A stretch of 37,363 nucleotides of DNA from an uncultured Clostridiaceae bacterium (GCA_946493085.1 CAMMAC010000015.1:1-37363); one strand, 5' to 3'; numbered from the stretch's first letter, positions 1-9,049 are shown. The notes: generated from the sequence alone by a model not told the origin. A program made the numbers and translations.

Positions 1-98
1 TTTGCAAAACAATTTTATCAAAGGTTTTAGATAAATGCTATTTTTTTATAAAAAATTGTTGAGGCATTTACCACCCCAACTAATATTATAGAACCGTT

Positions 99-135
99 AA
101 AACACTTGAAACTATTGGGTTTCAAGTGTTTTTCT
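99..135 (+). terminator. Rho-independent terminator of a gene upstream of the window
   Basis: A perfect 14-bp inverted repeat (arms 99-112 and 119-132, 6-nt loop) is followed by T-rich sequence on the plus strand. It fits the end of a plus-strand transcript that begins before the window. Confidence 0.65.
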
Positions 136-254
136 TCATCTAAATTTTAGTGCATTTTTAACTGTATTTGAGAGTGCCTGAAAAAGGCTGTAATATGCTA
201 CTTTACTCTGTTAGCCTTTGTTAGTCTTTCTCAGCCCTTTTCACAACTGCTTAC

Positions 255-300
255 ATATAGCTCCCCAAATTTTGAAAAAATATTTTTTGGGGAGCTATAT
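255..300. repeat. Perfect 15-bp hairpin, no T-run
   Basis: Arms 255-269 and 286-300 are exact reverse complements (core AGCTCCCCAAA). The 16-nt spacer is A/T rich. Neither side has the T-run of a normal terminator, so it may be a structured RNA end, a protein site or part of a mobile segment border. Confidence 0.5.
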
Positions 301-489
301 TCAACTCTTCAAAACCAATTCAATCACAGTATGTTAAAAGTGTTAATATTCACTTAACATTTAGATATTTAAAAAATATCTTTAAATTGGTTCATACTTT
401 CACAATAAAGCTTGATATTTTCTGTTCCTTTCAATTAATCAATTTATAAAGTGAAAATTCTACTTTACTATTTTTTTATTATAATTTTT

Positions 490-550
490 AGTGAAACTCA
501 GTGAATTCTCAGTGAAACTCAGTGAATTCTCAGTGAAACTCAGTGAATTT
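490..550. repeat. 21-bp tandem repeat, about 2.9 copies
   Basis: The unit starts AGTGAAACTC and continues AGTGAATTCTC. It occurs at 490-510 and 511-531 and in part at 532-550. The unit is itself two diverged 10/11-mers beginning AGTGAA. It lies 7 bp past the stop codon of the minus-strand gene ending at 557. Confidence 0.9.
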
Positions 551-556
551 TAAAAA

Positions 557-2221
557 TTATTTTTTTAAAACCCAAATTGGTTTAGTATCACTACCATTGT
601 TTACAATAATATTTTGTTTTCTAAGTGTAGTTAATAGATATTTAACTCTTTTGTTTTTGTCTTCTTCGCTAAATGTTGATGGTAATTTAGGATAAATAAA
701 TTGATTAATTTCTTGCCTTGTAGCTTTTTTAAACTCTTTTAAATAATTAACAATATAGTCTCTATAATAAGCATTGTCCAATCCTTTATTATCAATATAA
801 TTTACCTTGTCGTCAACAATTTGTGCTATATTTGAAGAAATATATATTCTTGGAAACCTTCCTTCAATTAACTTATCTTTTTTTAAATAATCACTTTGTT
901 CTTTTGATATGTTATATCCTTTTTGCACTCTATCTAATAAAATCACTTTATCAATACTTAAATCCGTTTTTTCAAAAAGAATTCTTGTATAATTCTCATC
1001 AATTATTTTTCCATATAAAGTTACTTTTACAGAATTAGACTCACTTAAATCATAGTCTGGCATTGGGAAAAATCTACTTTTTTGATTATTAAATACTCTA
1101 CGAATTCCACTCCCTACAGTATCGATCATATTTAAATTAACCATTGCTGTAGCTAAAAAAGGATTTCTATAGTATGGTGAAGAAAATCCGTCTTTTAACA
1201 CATTTTCAATACTTTTAGGGATGAAATATCCTTGATTAGATATTACTAATTTATCTTTAAATTCCATTACATTGATTGGTCCATTTACTTTATAATCTTG
1301 ATGCACAATTGCATTATTTAATAACTCACGTAATGTATAATTATCATACTTATCTACTTCTTTTGGAAATAATGTATTTTCTCCAACCATATATCTATAT
1401 CTTAAATTTCTAATTTTCTCTCTTACTTTTTCAACATTTAAAATAAAAGGAATTCCAAAATGTTCATAATCAATAACATTATTGTCATCATATAATTTCC
1501 ATGTTATTTTTGGAGTATAATCTTCTATCAAATAGTCGTTTTCATTTTTTCCCAAAAGTAACATTGCTGTTTTTGTTATTTTACCATTTATAGTTACTTT
1601 TGCTTTATTAAGAAATTCTATATCTGTTAACTTATCAATTTCATTTGCTATATCCTTTCCTTGATTTTTAATTTTAAACTGTTCACGAGCAACAGAAATT
1701 GCTTTTGAATCTAAATCATTAATGGTTGCTTTTTCTATAATTTTCCTTGTCCAATCAAAATTTGCTGTAGCTTTTATTTGTTCAATTTTTCTTGCATCTA
1801 AAGGGACTAAAGATTCTCCTGTCCTCCCATAAGGAAATCCCTTCCAGTTCATAGGAGTCCCTATTGCGGCTGGAACTTGAAACATTATCAATCTTGAACC
1901 TTGATATATCAAAGGATATATCTCTAGAAAAGAAACATTATCTGTAGTATTGTCTGATATTTGCTTTTTTATATCGTTAAAATCATTATTGAAACAATAA
2001 TTAGTTCCTTCTATATTATGGGTTTTATCATCTATTCCAAATATAATCCAACCATACTGCTTATCTTTTAATGTCGCCTCATTAGACATTGCAGAAAAAT
2101 ATTTTCCTAATTTATCTATGTCAAAATTATTTTTTGCTTTTTTAAATTCTACATATTCATTTTCAGGATTCTTTAATATTTCTAAAAGAATATCTATCAA
2201 TTCTTCAGTATTTTTTAACAT
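557..2221 (-). CDS. AlbA_2 / HATPase_c_4-type putative transcriptional regulator
   Basis: The 554-residue protein has the layout of the Schlafen-like 'ATP-binding / putative DNA-binding' regulators. An N-terminal AlbA_2 domain has the YVEFK motif near residue 23 and a GIDD segment near residue 62. A GHKL-type ATPase-like region has LRELLNNAIVHQDY near residue 300 and GSGIRR near 375. The C-terminus (about 480-554) looks like a winged helix. Such proteins usually occur in accessory regions and their targets are mostly unknown. The ATG start has GAGGTG 6 nt upstream. The gene stands alone between repeats, which suggests horizontal gain. Family is clear; role is not. Confidence 0.8.
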   Translation of the reverse strand: MLKNTEELIDILLEILKNPENEYVEFKKAKNNFDIDKLGKYFSAMSNEATLKDKQYGWIIFGIDDKTHNIEGTNYCFNNDFNDIKKQISDNTTDNVSFLEIYPLIYQGSRLIMFQVPAAIGTPMNWKGFPYGRTGESLVPLDARKIEQIKATANFDWTRKIIEKATINDLDSKAISVAREQFKIKNQGKDIANEIDKLTDIEFLNKAKVTINGKITKTAMLLLGKNENDYLIEDYTPKITWKLYDDNNVIDYEHFGIPFILNVEKVREKIRNLRYRYMVGENTLFPKEVDKYDNYTLRELLNNAIVHQDYKVNGPINVMEFKDKLVISNQGYFIPKSIENVLKDGFSSPYYRNPFLATAMVNLNMIDTVGSGIRRVFNNQKSRFFPMPDYDLSESNSVKVTLYGKIIDENYTRILFEKTDLSIDKVILLDRVQKGYNISKEQSDYLKKDKLIEGRFPRIYISSNIAQIVDDKVNYIDNKGLDNAYYRDYIVNYLKEFKKATRQEINQFIYPKLPSTFSEEDKNKRVKYLLTTLRKQNIIVNNGSDTKPIWVLKK

Positions 2222-2764
2222 ATAAACACCTCATTTTTAGTAGTATAGCACATTTAAAATATTATTTCCAGTATTTTTAATATTATAGTTATTTAAAAAA
2301 ATATAAAAATTTTTTGCGCTATATAATAAAAATGCATTACCTAATTTTGGTTTGAATAATAATTCTGTTCTACTTAAATGTTGTATATCTTTTTTATTTT
2401 TTTACTTTAAATAACTTTTCTCATCCTTTATCAACTATATTTTATACTTTGTTAGCCTTTCTCAACTACTTATGTGTAACTGCTTACAAACTGCTTGACA
2501 AGTATTTTTGAATATGGCTTGTTTCTAAGGACAGAGGCTATACCCAAGCGTCCACCTCGACCAGAAAAAGGAGCTTTTTAAAAGCTCCTTAATTTGTTTT
2601 TAAACTATTTTTAGCTTTTTTCTTTTGTCCTCATGGAAAAACTTCCTTAACTAACCAGTTTGCGAGTTATTTTTGAAAATATTATTAAAATACCAACATT
2701 CACAAGAGATATACGCAATGCTAATAGCATCTAATTTTCATAAAATTTTAAATACTTTTCTAAT
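2222..2764. other. Gene-free stretch with repeat copy and hairpin
   Basis: I see no gene. The part near 2447-2488 resembles 214-255 (shared CTTTGTTAG, CTTTCTCA and AACTGCTTACA blocks), giving imperfect direct repeats on both sides of the AlbA_2 gene. A hairpin at 2568-2590 probably ends the minus-strand gene 2765-3337. The sequence just before it (2530-2562) is unusually G+C rich for this window and I cannot identify it. Confidence 0.5.
2568..2590 (-). terminator. Rho-independent terminator of the HAM1-like gene
   Basis: AAGGAGCTTTT (2568-2578) pairs with AAAAGCTCCTT (2580-2590). On the minus strand the stem is followed by a run of T. It lies about 175 nt past the stop of the minus-strand gene at 2765. 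Confidence 0.6.
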
Positions 2765-3337
2765 TTATACTTTATATTCTTTATACCATTTTGAAAATTC
2801 TTTCATTGAATCAATAGACTTATATTTTATTCTATTTGTTCTTTCCTCATCAGACATTTGAGCTAAAGTTTTGTCATATCCATAAGGTACAAAGATATAC
2901 CATAAATCAGACCATTTTTTATCTGTATCATTTCCTAATATTTTTTCTGACAACTTTCCCTCATGTTTTCCTGTAAATTGGTGTAATTCATTCCCATCGT
3001 AGTAAGACAAACATTCTGTAAATCTACAATTTCTATTTTCTTTTGCTTCCATTAGTTTCAATATTCCTTCTATTCCTATAGTATCTAAAGCAAAATTTAC
3101 AAAAGCTCTAGGAAAACCATCTAGTTCATCTACCCAAAATCCGCAATCCAAAGAAATGCATGGCTTGTTTACTAATTTATAAGCTTCCATTACTTTGTAT
3201 TTCGAAATGTATTTTATATCATCACTTCTCGGTTCTTCTAATTCATATTCAAATACTTTAAAATTTACTCCTGCTAATTGCCTGCTAGCAGATGCAATTT
3301 TTCCTTTATTGTGTGTTACAAAAACGATTTCGTCCAT
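2765..3337 (-). CDS. HAM1/RdgB-like non-canonical purine NTP pyrophosphatase
   Basis: The 190-residue protein opens with FVTHNKGKIASA, the nucleotide-binding start of the Ham1/RdgB fold, and has SLDCGFWVDELDGFPRAF near residues 83-100, matching the conserved acidic segment (usually EDSGL.VDAL.G.PG). Family members hydrolyse dITP/XTP to the monophosphate and so clean the nucleotide pool. This copy is diverged from housekeeping RdgB and may have another nucleotide substrate. AAGGAG lies 8 nt before the ATG. Its neighbours are regulators, not replication genes, in keeping with an accessory role. Confidence 0.8.
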   Translation of the reverse strand: MDEIVFVTHNKGKIASASRQLAGVNFKVFEYELEEPRSDDIKYISKYKVMEAYKLVNKPCISLDCGFWVDELDGFPRAFVNFALDTIGIEGILKLMEAKENRNCRFTECLSYYDGNELHQFTGKHEGKLSEKILGNDTDKKWSDLWYIFVPYGYDKTLAQMSDEERTNRIKYKSIDSMKEFSKWYKEYKV

Positions 3338-3444
3338 TTGATATTCTCCTTTATAAAATATTTTTTACTTCTCAATATTTTCTACATAAAAAATCCTCCT
3401 ACAGGATTATAATACCATATATTGAGGAAATATTTTTGTCACAA

Positions 3445-3924
3445 TTATTTTTTTATCGTATTTTTATCTATATATTTTTCTGCTAGGATTTCATATTCCA
3501 TAATATCATCTAACCTAAAAAGTCTTATTTCATTTCTTAACTCACAAAATGCTGCAATATACCATTTATCAATATATATAAATAACTCTGCTGGATGTAT
3601 AACTCTTTCGGTTATTCCTGAATTTACTGATTTATATTTGATTTTTACTTTATTTTTATTTGCAATTGCTTTTTTCATAATAAGATACATTTTTTCTTTT
3701 ACTTCATTTTCTATCTTTAAAAAGTTATTATTCTCATCAAGCTGATATCCTCCAAATTTACCAGTGTATGATTTTAAGTATATTCCTGCTTGTTCTAACT
3801 CTAATTTGTATTGCCTTATCATTCTTTCAGATACTTCTAATCTTTCTGCTAAACTTGAAATACTATGTATATTTCTATCTTTTAAAATTTGCAACATATT
3901 TAACATATTAGCAACTTTACTCAT
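3445..3924 (-). CDS. HTH-WYL domain transcriptional regulator (short)
   Basis: From the preferred ATG at 3924 the product is 159 residues. An HTH_11/DeoR-type helix-turn-helix covers residues 1-60 (LAERLEVSERMIRQYKLEL) and a WYL-like domain follows, with KIKYKS near 98 and HPAELFIYIDKWYIAAFC near 113. WYL proteins sense ligands, often nucleic-acid-derived, and control DNA damage or defence genes. The usual C-terminal extension is missing, so it is short for the family. An in-frame ATG 15 codons upstream has no ribosome site, whereas 3924 has AGGAG 8 nt away. Confidence 0.8.
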   Translation of the reverse strand: MSKVANMLNMLQILKDRNIHSISSLAERLEVSERMIRQYKLELEQAGIYLKSYTGKFGGYQLDENNNFLKIENEVKEKMYLIMKKAIANKNKVKIKYKSVNSGITERVIHPAELFIYIDKWYIAAFCELRNEIRLFRLDDIMEYEILAEKYIDKNTIKK

Positions 3925-4018
3925 CTTTATGACTCCTGTTTCAATTTTATAAAATTTATCATTTTTCATAACTTTTTCTATTTGATATGTACTTTTATTA
4001 CTTTATTTTATTTATAAC

Positions 4019-4408
4019 TTAATCTTCTTTATTCTCCAATAAAAATAAACTAATGCAAATAATAGCAATTCCTATCATAACGAAAGATGATTTTATGTCT
4101 ATTTGATTCATTATATTTAAAACTACAACTCCAATCCCCATAGCTATTGCTACTGCTTTTAATATTAAATCTGCTATATCTTTTATTTTAGTATTTGCAT
4201 TTTCTTTCCTTTTTGCTTGCAAAAGTTCTTCAACAGAGACCTCTAAAATATCTGCTAATTTTGATATAGTATTAATGTCTGGGCAAGATAAATTCCTTTC
4301 CCACTTTGATACGGCTTTATCTGTAACATTCATTTTTTCAGCTAACTGGCTTTGTGTCATTCCTTTTTCTTTTCTTAAAAATGTTATTTTTTCTCCAATA
4401 TTTTTCAT
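4019..4408 (-). CDS. XRE-family regulator with membrane tail
   Basis: The 129-residue protein has a standard Cro/C1 helix-turn-helix at residues 5-62 (MTQSQLAEKMNVTDKAVSKWE) and two hydrophobic stretches near 83-100 and 108-124, probably membrane segments. DNA-binding proteins with a small membrane tail are common in Firmicutes and often sense envelope or peptide stress. AGGAGG precedes the ATG. It may be co-regulated with the WYL regulator 94 bp downstream, but no clear target is present. Confidence 0.85.
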   Translation of the reverse strand: MKNIGEKITFLRKEKGMTQSQLAEKMNVTDKAVSKWERNLSCPDINTISKLADILEVSVEELLQAKRKENANTKIKDIADLILKAVAIAMGIGVVVLNIMNQIDIKSSFVMIGIAIICISLFLLENKED

Positions 4409-4633
4409 AGATATTGTCCTCCTAAATTTATAATTTATTATAATGTTACTGCTATTTCTTTACAAAGTAAACCAATAATTAGTTTAGTTTTCTCGACCAT
4501 TAGTTTATTTAGTGTATTTTTATCTTTATATTCATTTTTCCTAATTTAATATTTCCTATAAATTTATACTTTGTTTTTTCTAGCTTTTATTTTTTCTTCT
4601 ACTTAAAAATAGAACTTTCCTAATATACAAAAA

Positions 4634-4662
4634 AAGATTTTACTTATTTTTAGTAAAATCTT
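4634..4662 (-). terminator. Terminator after tRNA-fMet
   Basis: AAGATTTTACT (4634-4644) pairs with AGTAAAATCTT (4652-4662). On the minus strand the stem, 5 nt past the tRNA 3' end, is followed by a long T-run. Confidence 0.85.
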
Positions 4663-4667
4663 CTAAG

Positions 4668-4743
4668 TGGTTGCGGGGGATAGACTCGAACTATCGACCT
4701 TTGGGTTATGAGCCCAACGAGCTGCCAACTGCTCCACCCCGCG
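4668..4743 (-). tRNA. tRNA-fMet (CAU), initiator
   Basis: The 76-nt minus-strand cloverleaf has anticodon CAT. It is the initiator because the first base pair is a C-A mismatch (CGCGGGG against CCCCGCA) and the anticodon stem has the three G-C pairs GGG/CCC next to the loop. The CCA end is encoded. Confidence 0.95.
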
Positions 4744-4835
4744 ATATGTACACTGCTTTTTTAGTATACCTCTAAAACCTATAATTGTCAATACTTATTT
4801 TGATTTTTTCTTCTATACATGTGTATAAAAATTTT

Positions 4836-5135
4836 TTAGTTTATTCTCTTATATTTTCTTCCATCTATTTTTCCTTTTAAATAGGTACTCAATTTTTCGC
4901 CATTTATTAAATTTTCTTTCTGCTGTTTTGCCAGATTTTTGATTTGATATTCTAATTGGCAAGCTAAGGATTTATTTTTACTTTTCCATGCTGTTTCTAA
5001 TTTTATAGCATTATGCGACTTTGTATATTTTGCCCCTTTTTTAGATAAATGCTCTTCTATTCTTTTTTCTAAATTATTAGTCATTCCTGTATAAATAGAA
5101 TTATCTTCACATCTTACCATATATGTATAATACAT
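4836..5135 (-). CDS. GIY-YIG nuclease-like protein, YazA/UPF0213 family
   Basis: The 99-residue single-domain protein starts YYTYMVRCEDNSIYTGMTNN, the GIY-YIG motif region with the second tyrosine in the IYTG element, and has R25/H29-type residues of the nuclease fold (LEKRIEEHL). The UPF0213 family is widespread but its substrate is unknown. In Bacillus the homologue yazA lies between the trmN6 homologue yabB and rsmI; here those two lie together at 35.6-37.3 kb without it. AAGGTG precedes the ATG. Confidence 0.88.
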   Translation of the reverse strand: MYYTYMVRCEDNSIYTGMTNNLEKRIEEHLSKKGAKYTKSHNAIKLETAWKSKNKSLACQLEYQIKNLAKQQKENLINGEKLSTYLKGKIDGRKYKRIN

Positions 5136-5414
5136 TTATTTTTTCACCTTCTTTTGGAGAATTAATTTATTATTTTTATTTTATTATATTTATTTTTTAT
5201 TTTATTTATTATTATTTTATTTATTTTTTATTTTAATTTATTTTTTATTTATATAATTTCATATATATCGTAGCATTTATTGTCAAATAAAACAATATTT
5301 TTAACTAAAAAATACCTCGCGATATATAGTTTGCCCCTTTTTTTCTATTTTTTTGTTTTCTTTTTTTATTATATGCTTCTTTCTTATTTTTAAAACCTTT
5401 ATTTTAAAAAAGTT

Positions 5415-6068
5415 TTATTTTACCGTTATATAATTTTTAATATTATTATATTTTGCTTCCCCTATTCCACTTACATTTTGTATATCTTCTATTTTTGAAA
5501 ATTTCCCATTTTCCTTACGATAATTAACAATTCTGGTAGCAATAGATTCTCCTATTCCTGGCAGGCTCTCTAATTCTTCCTTAGATGCTGTATTGATATT
5601 TACCATAAGTTCTTCCTTTTTTTCATCTTCGTTTTCTTCTTTTATTATTCCACTCTCTTTGGTTATATATGTTTGTTGTTCTTCTCCTATTTTCGGTATA
5701 TATATTTTCATGCCATCTTCTAGAATATAGGCTAAATTTATTTTGGAAAAATCTGCTTCATTTGTTGTTCCACCTGCTGCTTCTATTGCATCTTGAATTC
5801 TTGCATTTTCTTGTAATTCTACTACTCCTGGGTTATTTACTTGTCCCATAATATGTACCATTATAGTTTGTATTTTTTCTTCTATTATATTATTTGTACT
5901 AACAACATTATTTTCTTCTTCCTGCACAGAACTAATTTCTTCTATATTTTCCGTTTTTTCAGAAAAAAAGGAATAAATAATGCCGATAGCTACTATGATA
6001 ATAATGACTAGAAGAAATATTTCTTTTTTTCTTTTTTCTAATTTTTCTATTTTTCTCACCTCCTTCAT
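5415..6068 (-). CDS. comEA: ComEA-like DNA-binding protein (SLBB + helix-hairpin-helix)
   Basis: This membrane-anchored protein has one N-terminal membrane helix (residues 17-35), an SLBB domain (about 68-128: VHIMGQVNNPGVVEL, AAGGTTNEAD, YIPKIGEE) and a C-terminal ComEA helix-hairpin-helix repeat (about 152-215: NINTASKEELESLPGIGESIATRIV). ComEA binds incoming DNA outside the membrane during transformation; no comEC or comEB is nearby. The start is odd. The only in-frame ATG (6068) has no ribosome site, and codons 2-5 themselves form AAGGAGGTGA. That points to initiation at the ATA codon 6048-6050, with a product of 211 residues. Confidence 0.87.
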   Translation of the reverse strand: MKEVRKIEKLEKRKKEIFLLVIIIIVAIGIIYSFFSEKTENIEEISSVQEEENNVVSTNNIIEEKIQTIMVHIMGQVNNPGVVELQENARIQDAIEAAGGTTNEADFSKINLAYILEDGMKIYIPKIGEEQQTYITKESGIIKEENEDEKKEELMVNINTASKEELESLPGIGESIATRIVNYRKENGKFSKIEDIQNVSGIGEAKYNNIKNYITVK

Positions 6069-6213
6069 CTAATTATTTTTTTAATATTTTTTATAAAATA
6101 TTTTTTAGCATATATTTTTTATAAAATATTTTATTTTTATTTTTTATTAGGTGTTGAAATTTTTTTATTTTTTTTATATGATGGTATATGATTACATTTT
6201 TTGAGGAGTTTAT

Positions 6214-7482
6214 ATGAATACATTATTGAAAAAATTGGGAATATATTTTTGTTGTATTTTTATTTTATTATTGTTTTTGTTTCCTTATTCTGTACAAGCT
6301 GAAAGTTCTGAAATTACTACTTACTCTCCAGCTTGTCTACTTATGGAAGCTTCCACTGGTAAGGTAATTTATGAAAAGAATGCCCACACCCGTATGTATC
6401 CAGCTAGTACTACTAAAATCATGACCGCTATTTTAGTTTTAGAAAATGGCAACTTAGCAGATACTGTTACTGTCAGTGAAAATGCTGTTCTTTCTATTCC
6501 TAACGGCTATTCTACTGCTCAGCTACAAATAGGGGAACAATTAACTGTAGAACAGTTATTATATGCTTTAATGCTTCCTTCTGCGAATGATGCTGCTGTG
6601 GCTTTAGCGGAATACATCGCTGGCTCTGTAGACAGCTTTGCCGCTATGATGAATACAAAAGCGGTAGAAATTGGTTGTAAGGATACTCATTTTGTAAATC
6701 CTAATGGTGTGCATGATGAAAATCATTATTCTACTGCTTATGATTTAGCATTAATGGGGCAATATGCTATGCAAAATACTACTTTTCGTTCTATTGTTTC
6801 TACTACACAGTTTTCACTACCTATTACAAATAAATATCCTACAGCAGATAGAGTTTATCACAATAATAATCTTTTGCTAAGTTCTTCTCTTTTATCTAAT
6901 GGACATAGTTACTATTATCCTTATTGTACTGGTATAAAAACAGGATACACAGATAGTGCTAAAAATTGTATCGTTGCTAGCGCAAAAAAAGATAATATAG
7001 AATTAATTGCTGTTGTATTAGGCGGAGAAACTCTAGAAAATGGTCTATCTGGAAGATTTTTAGATTGTCAAACTCTTTTTGACTATGGTTTTAATAAGTA
7101 TTCTTTTCGCACTATTTTGGAAAAAAATAGTGTAGTACAGGAAATAGAAATAATGAATGGAACGGAAGAAACAAGAAATTTAGGGTTACTTGCAGAAAAT
7201 GATCTTACTGTTTTCGCTAAAAATGATGTAGACCTTGAAAGTATAACACCTACTATTTCTATTACTAACCATTCTGCTCCTATCAGTAAATCTAGTATTG
7301 TTGGTACAGTTTCTTATACCGTGGATGGAGAAACTTTTTCTACAAATTTATTGGCTGCTTCTAATGTGGATGTTTCCAAGGTAATGGAAAATGTTTTGAA
7401 AGTAGTAATTGCTATTTTTCTAATATTTCTTGCTATTCTTATTCTTCTCCCTAAAAAAGATAAGAAGAAAAAAAGGAAGTAA
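6214..7482 (+). CDS. dacF: D-alanyl-D-alanine carboxypeptidase (DacF/PBP5 class)
   Basis: The 422-residue serine peptidase trims the terminal D-Ala of peptidoglycan stem peptides outside the membrane. A signal peptide ends near VQA (residue 29). All three catalytic motifs are visible: S65-T-T-K68, S123-A-N125 and K242-T-G244. A PBP5-type C-terminal beta domain follows (about 300-380), then a membrane helix (about 395-413) and a lysine-rich tail. In Bacillus DacF acts in the forespore on spore cortex; with sporulation genes in this window that role is possible, but a vegetative PBP5 role cannot be excluded. GAGGAG precedes the ATG. It is divergent from comEA. Confidence 0.92.
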   Translation: MNTLLKKLGIYFCCIFILLLFLFPYSVQAESSEITTYSPACLLMEASTGKVIYEKNAHTRMYPASTTKIMTAILVLENGNLADTVTVSENAVLSIPNGYSTAQLQIGEQLTVEQLLYALMLPSANDAAVALAEYIAGSVDSFAAMMNTKAVEIGCKDTHFVNPNGVHDENHYSTAYDLALMGQYAMQNTTFRSIVSTTQFSLPITNKYPTADRVYHNNNLLLSSSLLSNGHSYYYPYCTGIKTGYTDSAKNCIVASAKKDNIELIAVVLGGETLENGLSGRFLDCQTLFDYGFNKYSFRTILEKNSVVQEIEIMNGTEETRNLGLLAENDLTVFAKNDVDLESITPTISITNHSAPISKSSIVGTVSYTVDGETFSTNLLAASNVDVSKVMENVLKVVIAIFLIFLAILILLPKKDKKKKRK

Positions 7483-7483
7483 G

Positions 7484-7525
7484 AAAACAGGGAGACTTTT
7501 ATTTTATCAGTCCCCCTGTTTTTTT
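7484..7525. terminator. Bidirectional terminator between dacF and the LCP gene
   Basis: AAAACAGGG (7484-7492) pairs with CCCTGTTTT (7514-7522), extended past one mismatch by GACT/AGTC. There are T-runs on the plus strand and weaker ones on the minus strand. It sits between converging genes. Confidence 0.85.
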
Positions 7526-8952
7526 TATTTATAATCTTTTCCTATAATAACCGTAAAATCTACATTTGCGTTATCTTCGCCCTCTTCGATACTTCCTACT
7601 CCTAGCTCTGTTTTTATTTCTCTTCCTACGCTTTGGGCTTGACTTGTTCGGTTAATAATAGTTGTTTTAGACATGGTCGTAGAAGATTTTCCTGTTTTTT
7701 TAATTTGAAATCCTGCTTCTTGTAATTTTTCTGCCGCTCTTGTTAAATTAGTTGTTACTCCACTACCATTTAGTAATTCTATTGTGATATTTTTAGTAGT
7801 ATTTTCTCCCGTCACCGTATTTCCACCAATAACATTAGCCACTTCTTCCTCTGGTATTACTTCTTCGTCTGAAAATAGATTTTCTACCATTATTGCTGTC
7901 TCTTCTTCATCTGCTGTATAAATCCATATACCATTACATTTTTCTGGTACTCCTGGCAATGTTCCTGTTTCTAAATTTTCTGCATTAAAGTTAACGGCAT
8001 ATGGTACATAATCTTTTACTACATTAAAATCTAGGTTTGTTTTTACGTTATTTGCTACAATATCTATTAGTTCTGTAATTTTGAAAATATTTTCTACTTT
8101 TAACAATTGTTTCATAGTTTCTTGAATAAATTCTCTTTGTGTTCTCATTCTTCCAATATCATTGTCTCCATATTCTTTTGGATAAGAAGTTCCATCATTA
8201 TTATGTCTAAATCTTAACAATTGCTCTGCTTTTTCTCCATCAATTAACTGTTCTCCTGCCTTTAAGTGAATATGCAAGTCTTGTGTTGGATCGTCATAAT
8301 CCATATCGATTGGAACATTGAAGGTAACTCCTCCTATAGTATCTACTAATTCAATAACTGCATCTGTATCTATTAAAATATAATATTGCAAGTCTAATCC
8401 GGTTAATTCACTCACACATTCTACTGTTTCGGGAATGTTTGTCCCATTACGATAGACAGCATTCATTTTATAGCTTGCTAAATAATTTTGTGATGCGATA
8501 TCTTTATCTTTTCTTCCTACATATGTGTCTCTAGGAATAGATAATAGTGACGCTTCTTGCGTTTTTGGATTATAGGATGCTATCATGATAGAATCTGTTA
8601 ATTTATAGCCATCTCCTACGCCACTCTCGCCTAGAATAAGCACATTGATTCTATCTAAGTCTTTTAATGTATTCTCGTCATGCCCTACTGCTGTTGCTAA
8701 AAATCCAGATAATCCTCCTCCATTTTTATACACGCGATATCCAAAATAACAACCATATGCCACTAAAGCAATTAACAAAATTAATAAAATCCATTTGATG
8801 ATTTTTCTTGCTTTACTTTTTTTCTTTTTTTCTTTCTTTTGTTTTTTTATTTCTTTTTTATTTTCTTTTTTCTCTTTCTTTCGTTCTCCCACAATAGGTA
8901 CCTCTATCTCTATTTCTTCTAGATTTTCTTTCTTATTTTTTCCTTCTTTCAA
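7525..8952 (-). CDS. LytR-CpsA-Psr (LCP) family cell-wall glycopolymer ligase
   Basis: The 475-residue protein has a long lysine/glutamate-rich cytoplasmic tail (1-49), one membrane helix (about 51-72), an LCP catalytic domain (about 100-265: LILGESGVGDG, TDSIMIASYNPKTQEASLLSIPRDTYV, RFRHNNDG) and a C-terminal LytR_C domain (about 390-475). LCP enzymes transfer undecaprenyl-linked polymers such as teichoic acids or capsule to peptidoglycan. The start is TTG at 8950-8952, with AGGAG 8 nt upstream. The protein is complete. Confidence 0.92.
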   Translation of the reverse strand: MKEGKNKKENLEEIEIEVPIVGERKKEKKENKKEIKKQKKEKKKKSKARKIIKWILLILLIALVAYGCYFGYRVYKNGGGLSGFLATAVGHDENTLKDLDRINVLILGESGVGDGYKLTDSIMIASYNPKTQEASLLSIPRDTYVGRKDKDIASQNYLASYKMNAVYRNGTNIPETVECVSELTGLDLQYYILIDTDAVIELVDTIGGVTFNVPIDMDYDDPTQDLHIHLKAGEQLIDGEKAEQLLRFRHNNDGTSYPKEYGDNDIGRMRTQREFIQETMKQLLKVENIFKITELIDIVANNVKTNLDFNVVKDYVPYAVNFNAENLETGTLPGVPEKCNGIWIYTADEEETAIMVENLFSDEEVIPEEEVANVIGGNTVTGENTTKNITIELLNGSGVTTNLTRAAEKLQEAGFQIKKTGKSSTTMSKTTIINRTSQAQSVGREIKTELGVGSIEEGEDNANVDFTVIIGKDYK

Positions 8953-9049
8953 AGTGTTTCACTCCTATGTTTTTCCCCTTTTGCATGAGTATAGCAAATT
9001 TTACACTAAAAGGCAATATCTTAGTTTAATTTTCTTTGTTTTCATACTA

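Larger units (their letters stand above)
1..556. other. Gene-free stretch with hairpins and repeats
   Basis: I see no convincing gene here. It holds a terminator-like hairpin (99-132), a second perfect hairpin (255-300), a copy of a degenerate direct repeat (about 214-255) that recurs at about 2447-2488 beyond the next gene, and a short tandem repeat (490-550) that ends just after the stop of the minus-strand gene. The repeats on both sides of that gene suggest an inserted or mobile segment; this is inference. Confidence 0.6.

Noticed and set aside
5136..5414. Repeat or origin in the very AT-rich stretch
   Set aside because: It is low-complexity TTTATT-type sequence without a regular unit, DnaA-box cluster or gene.
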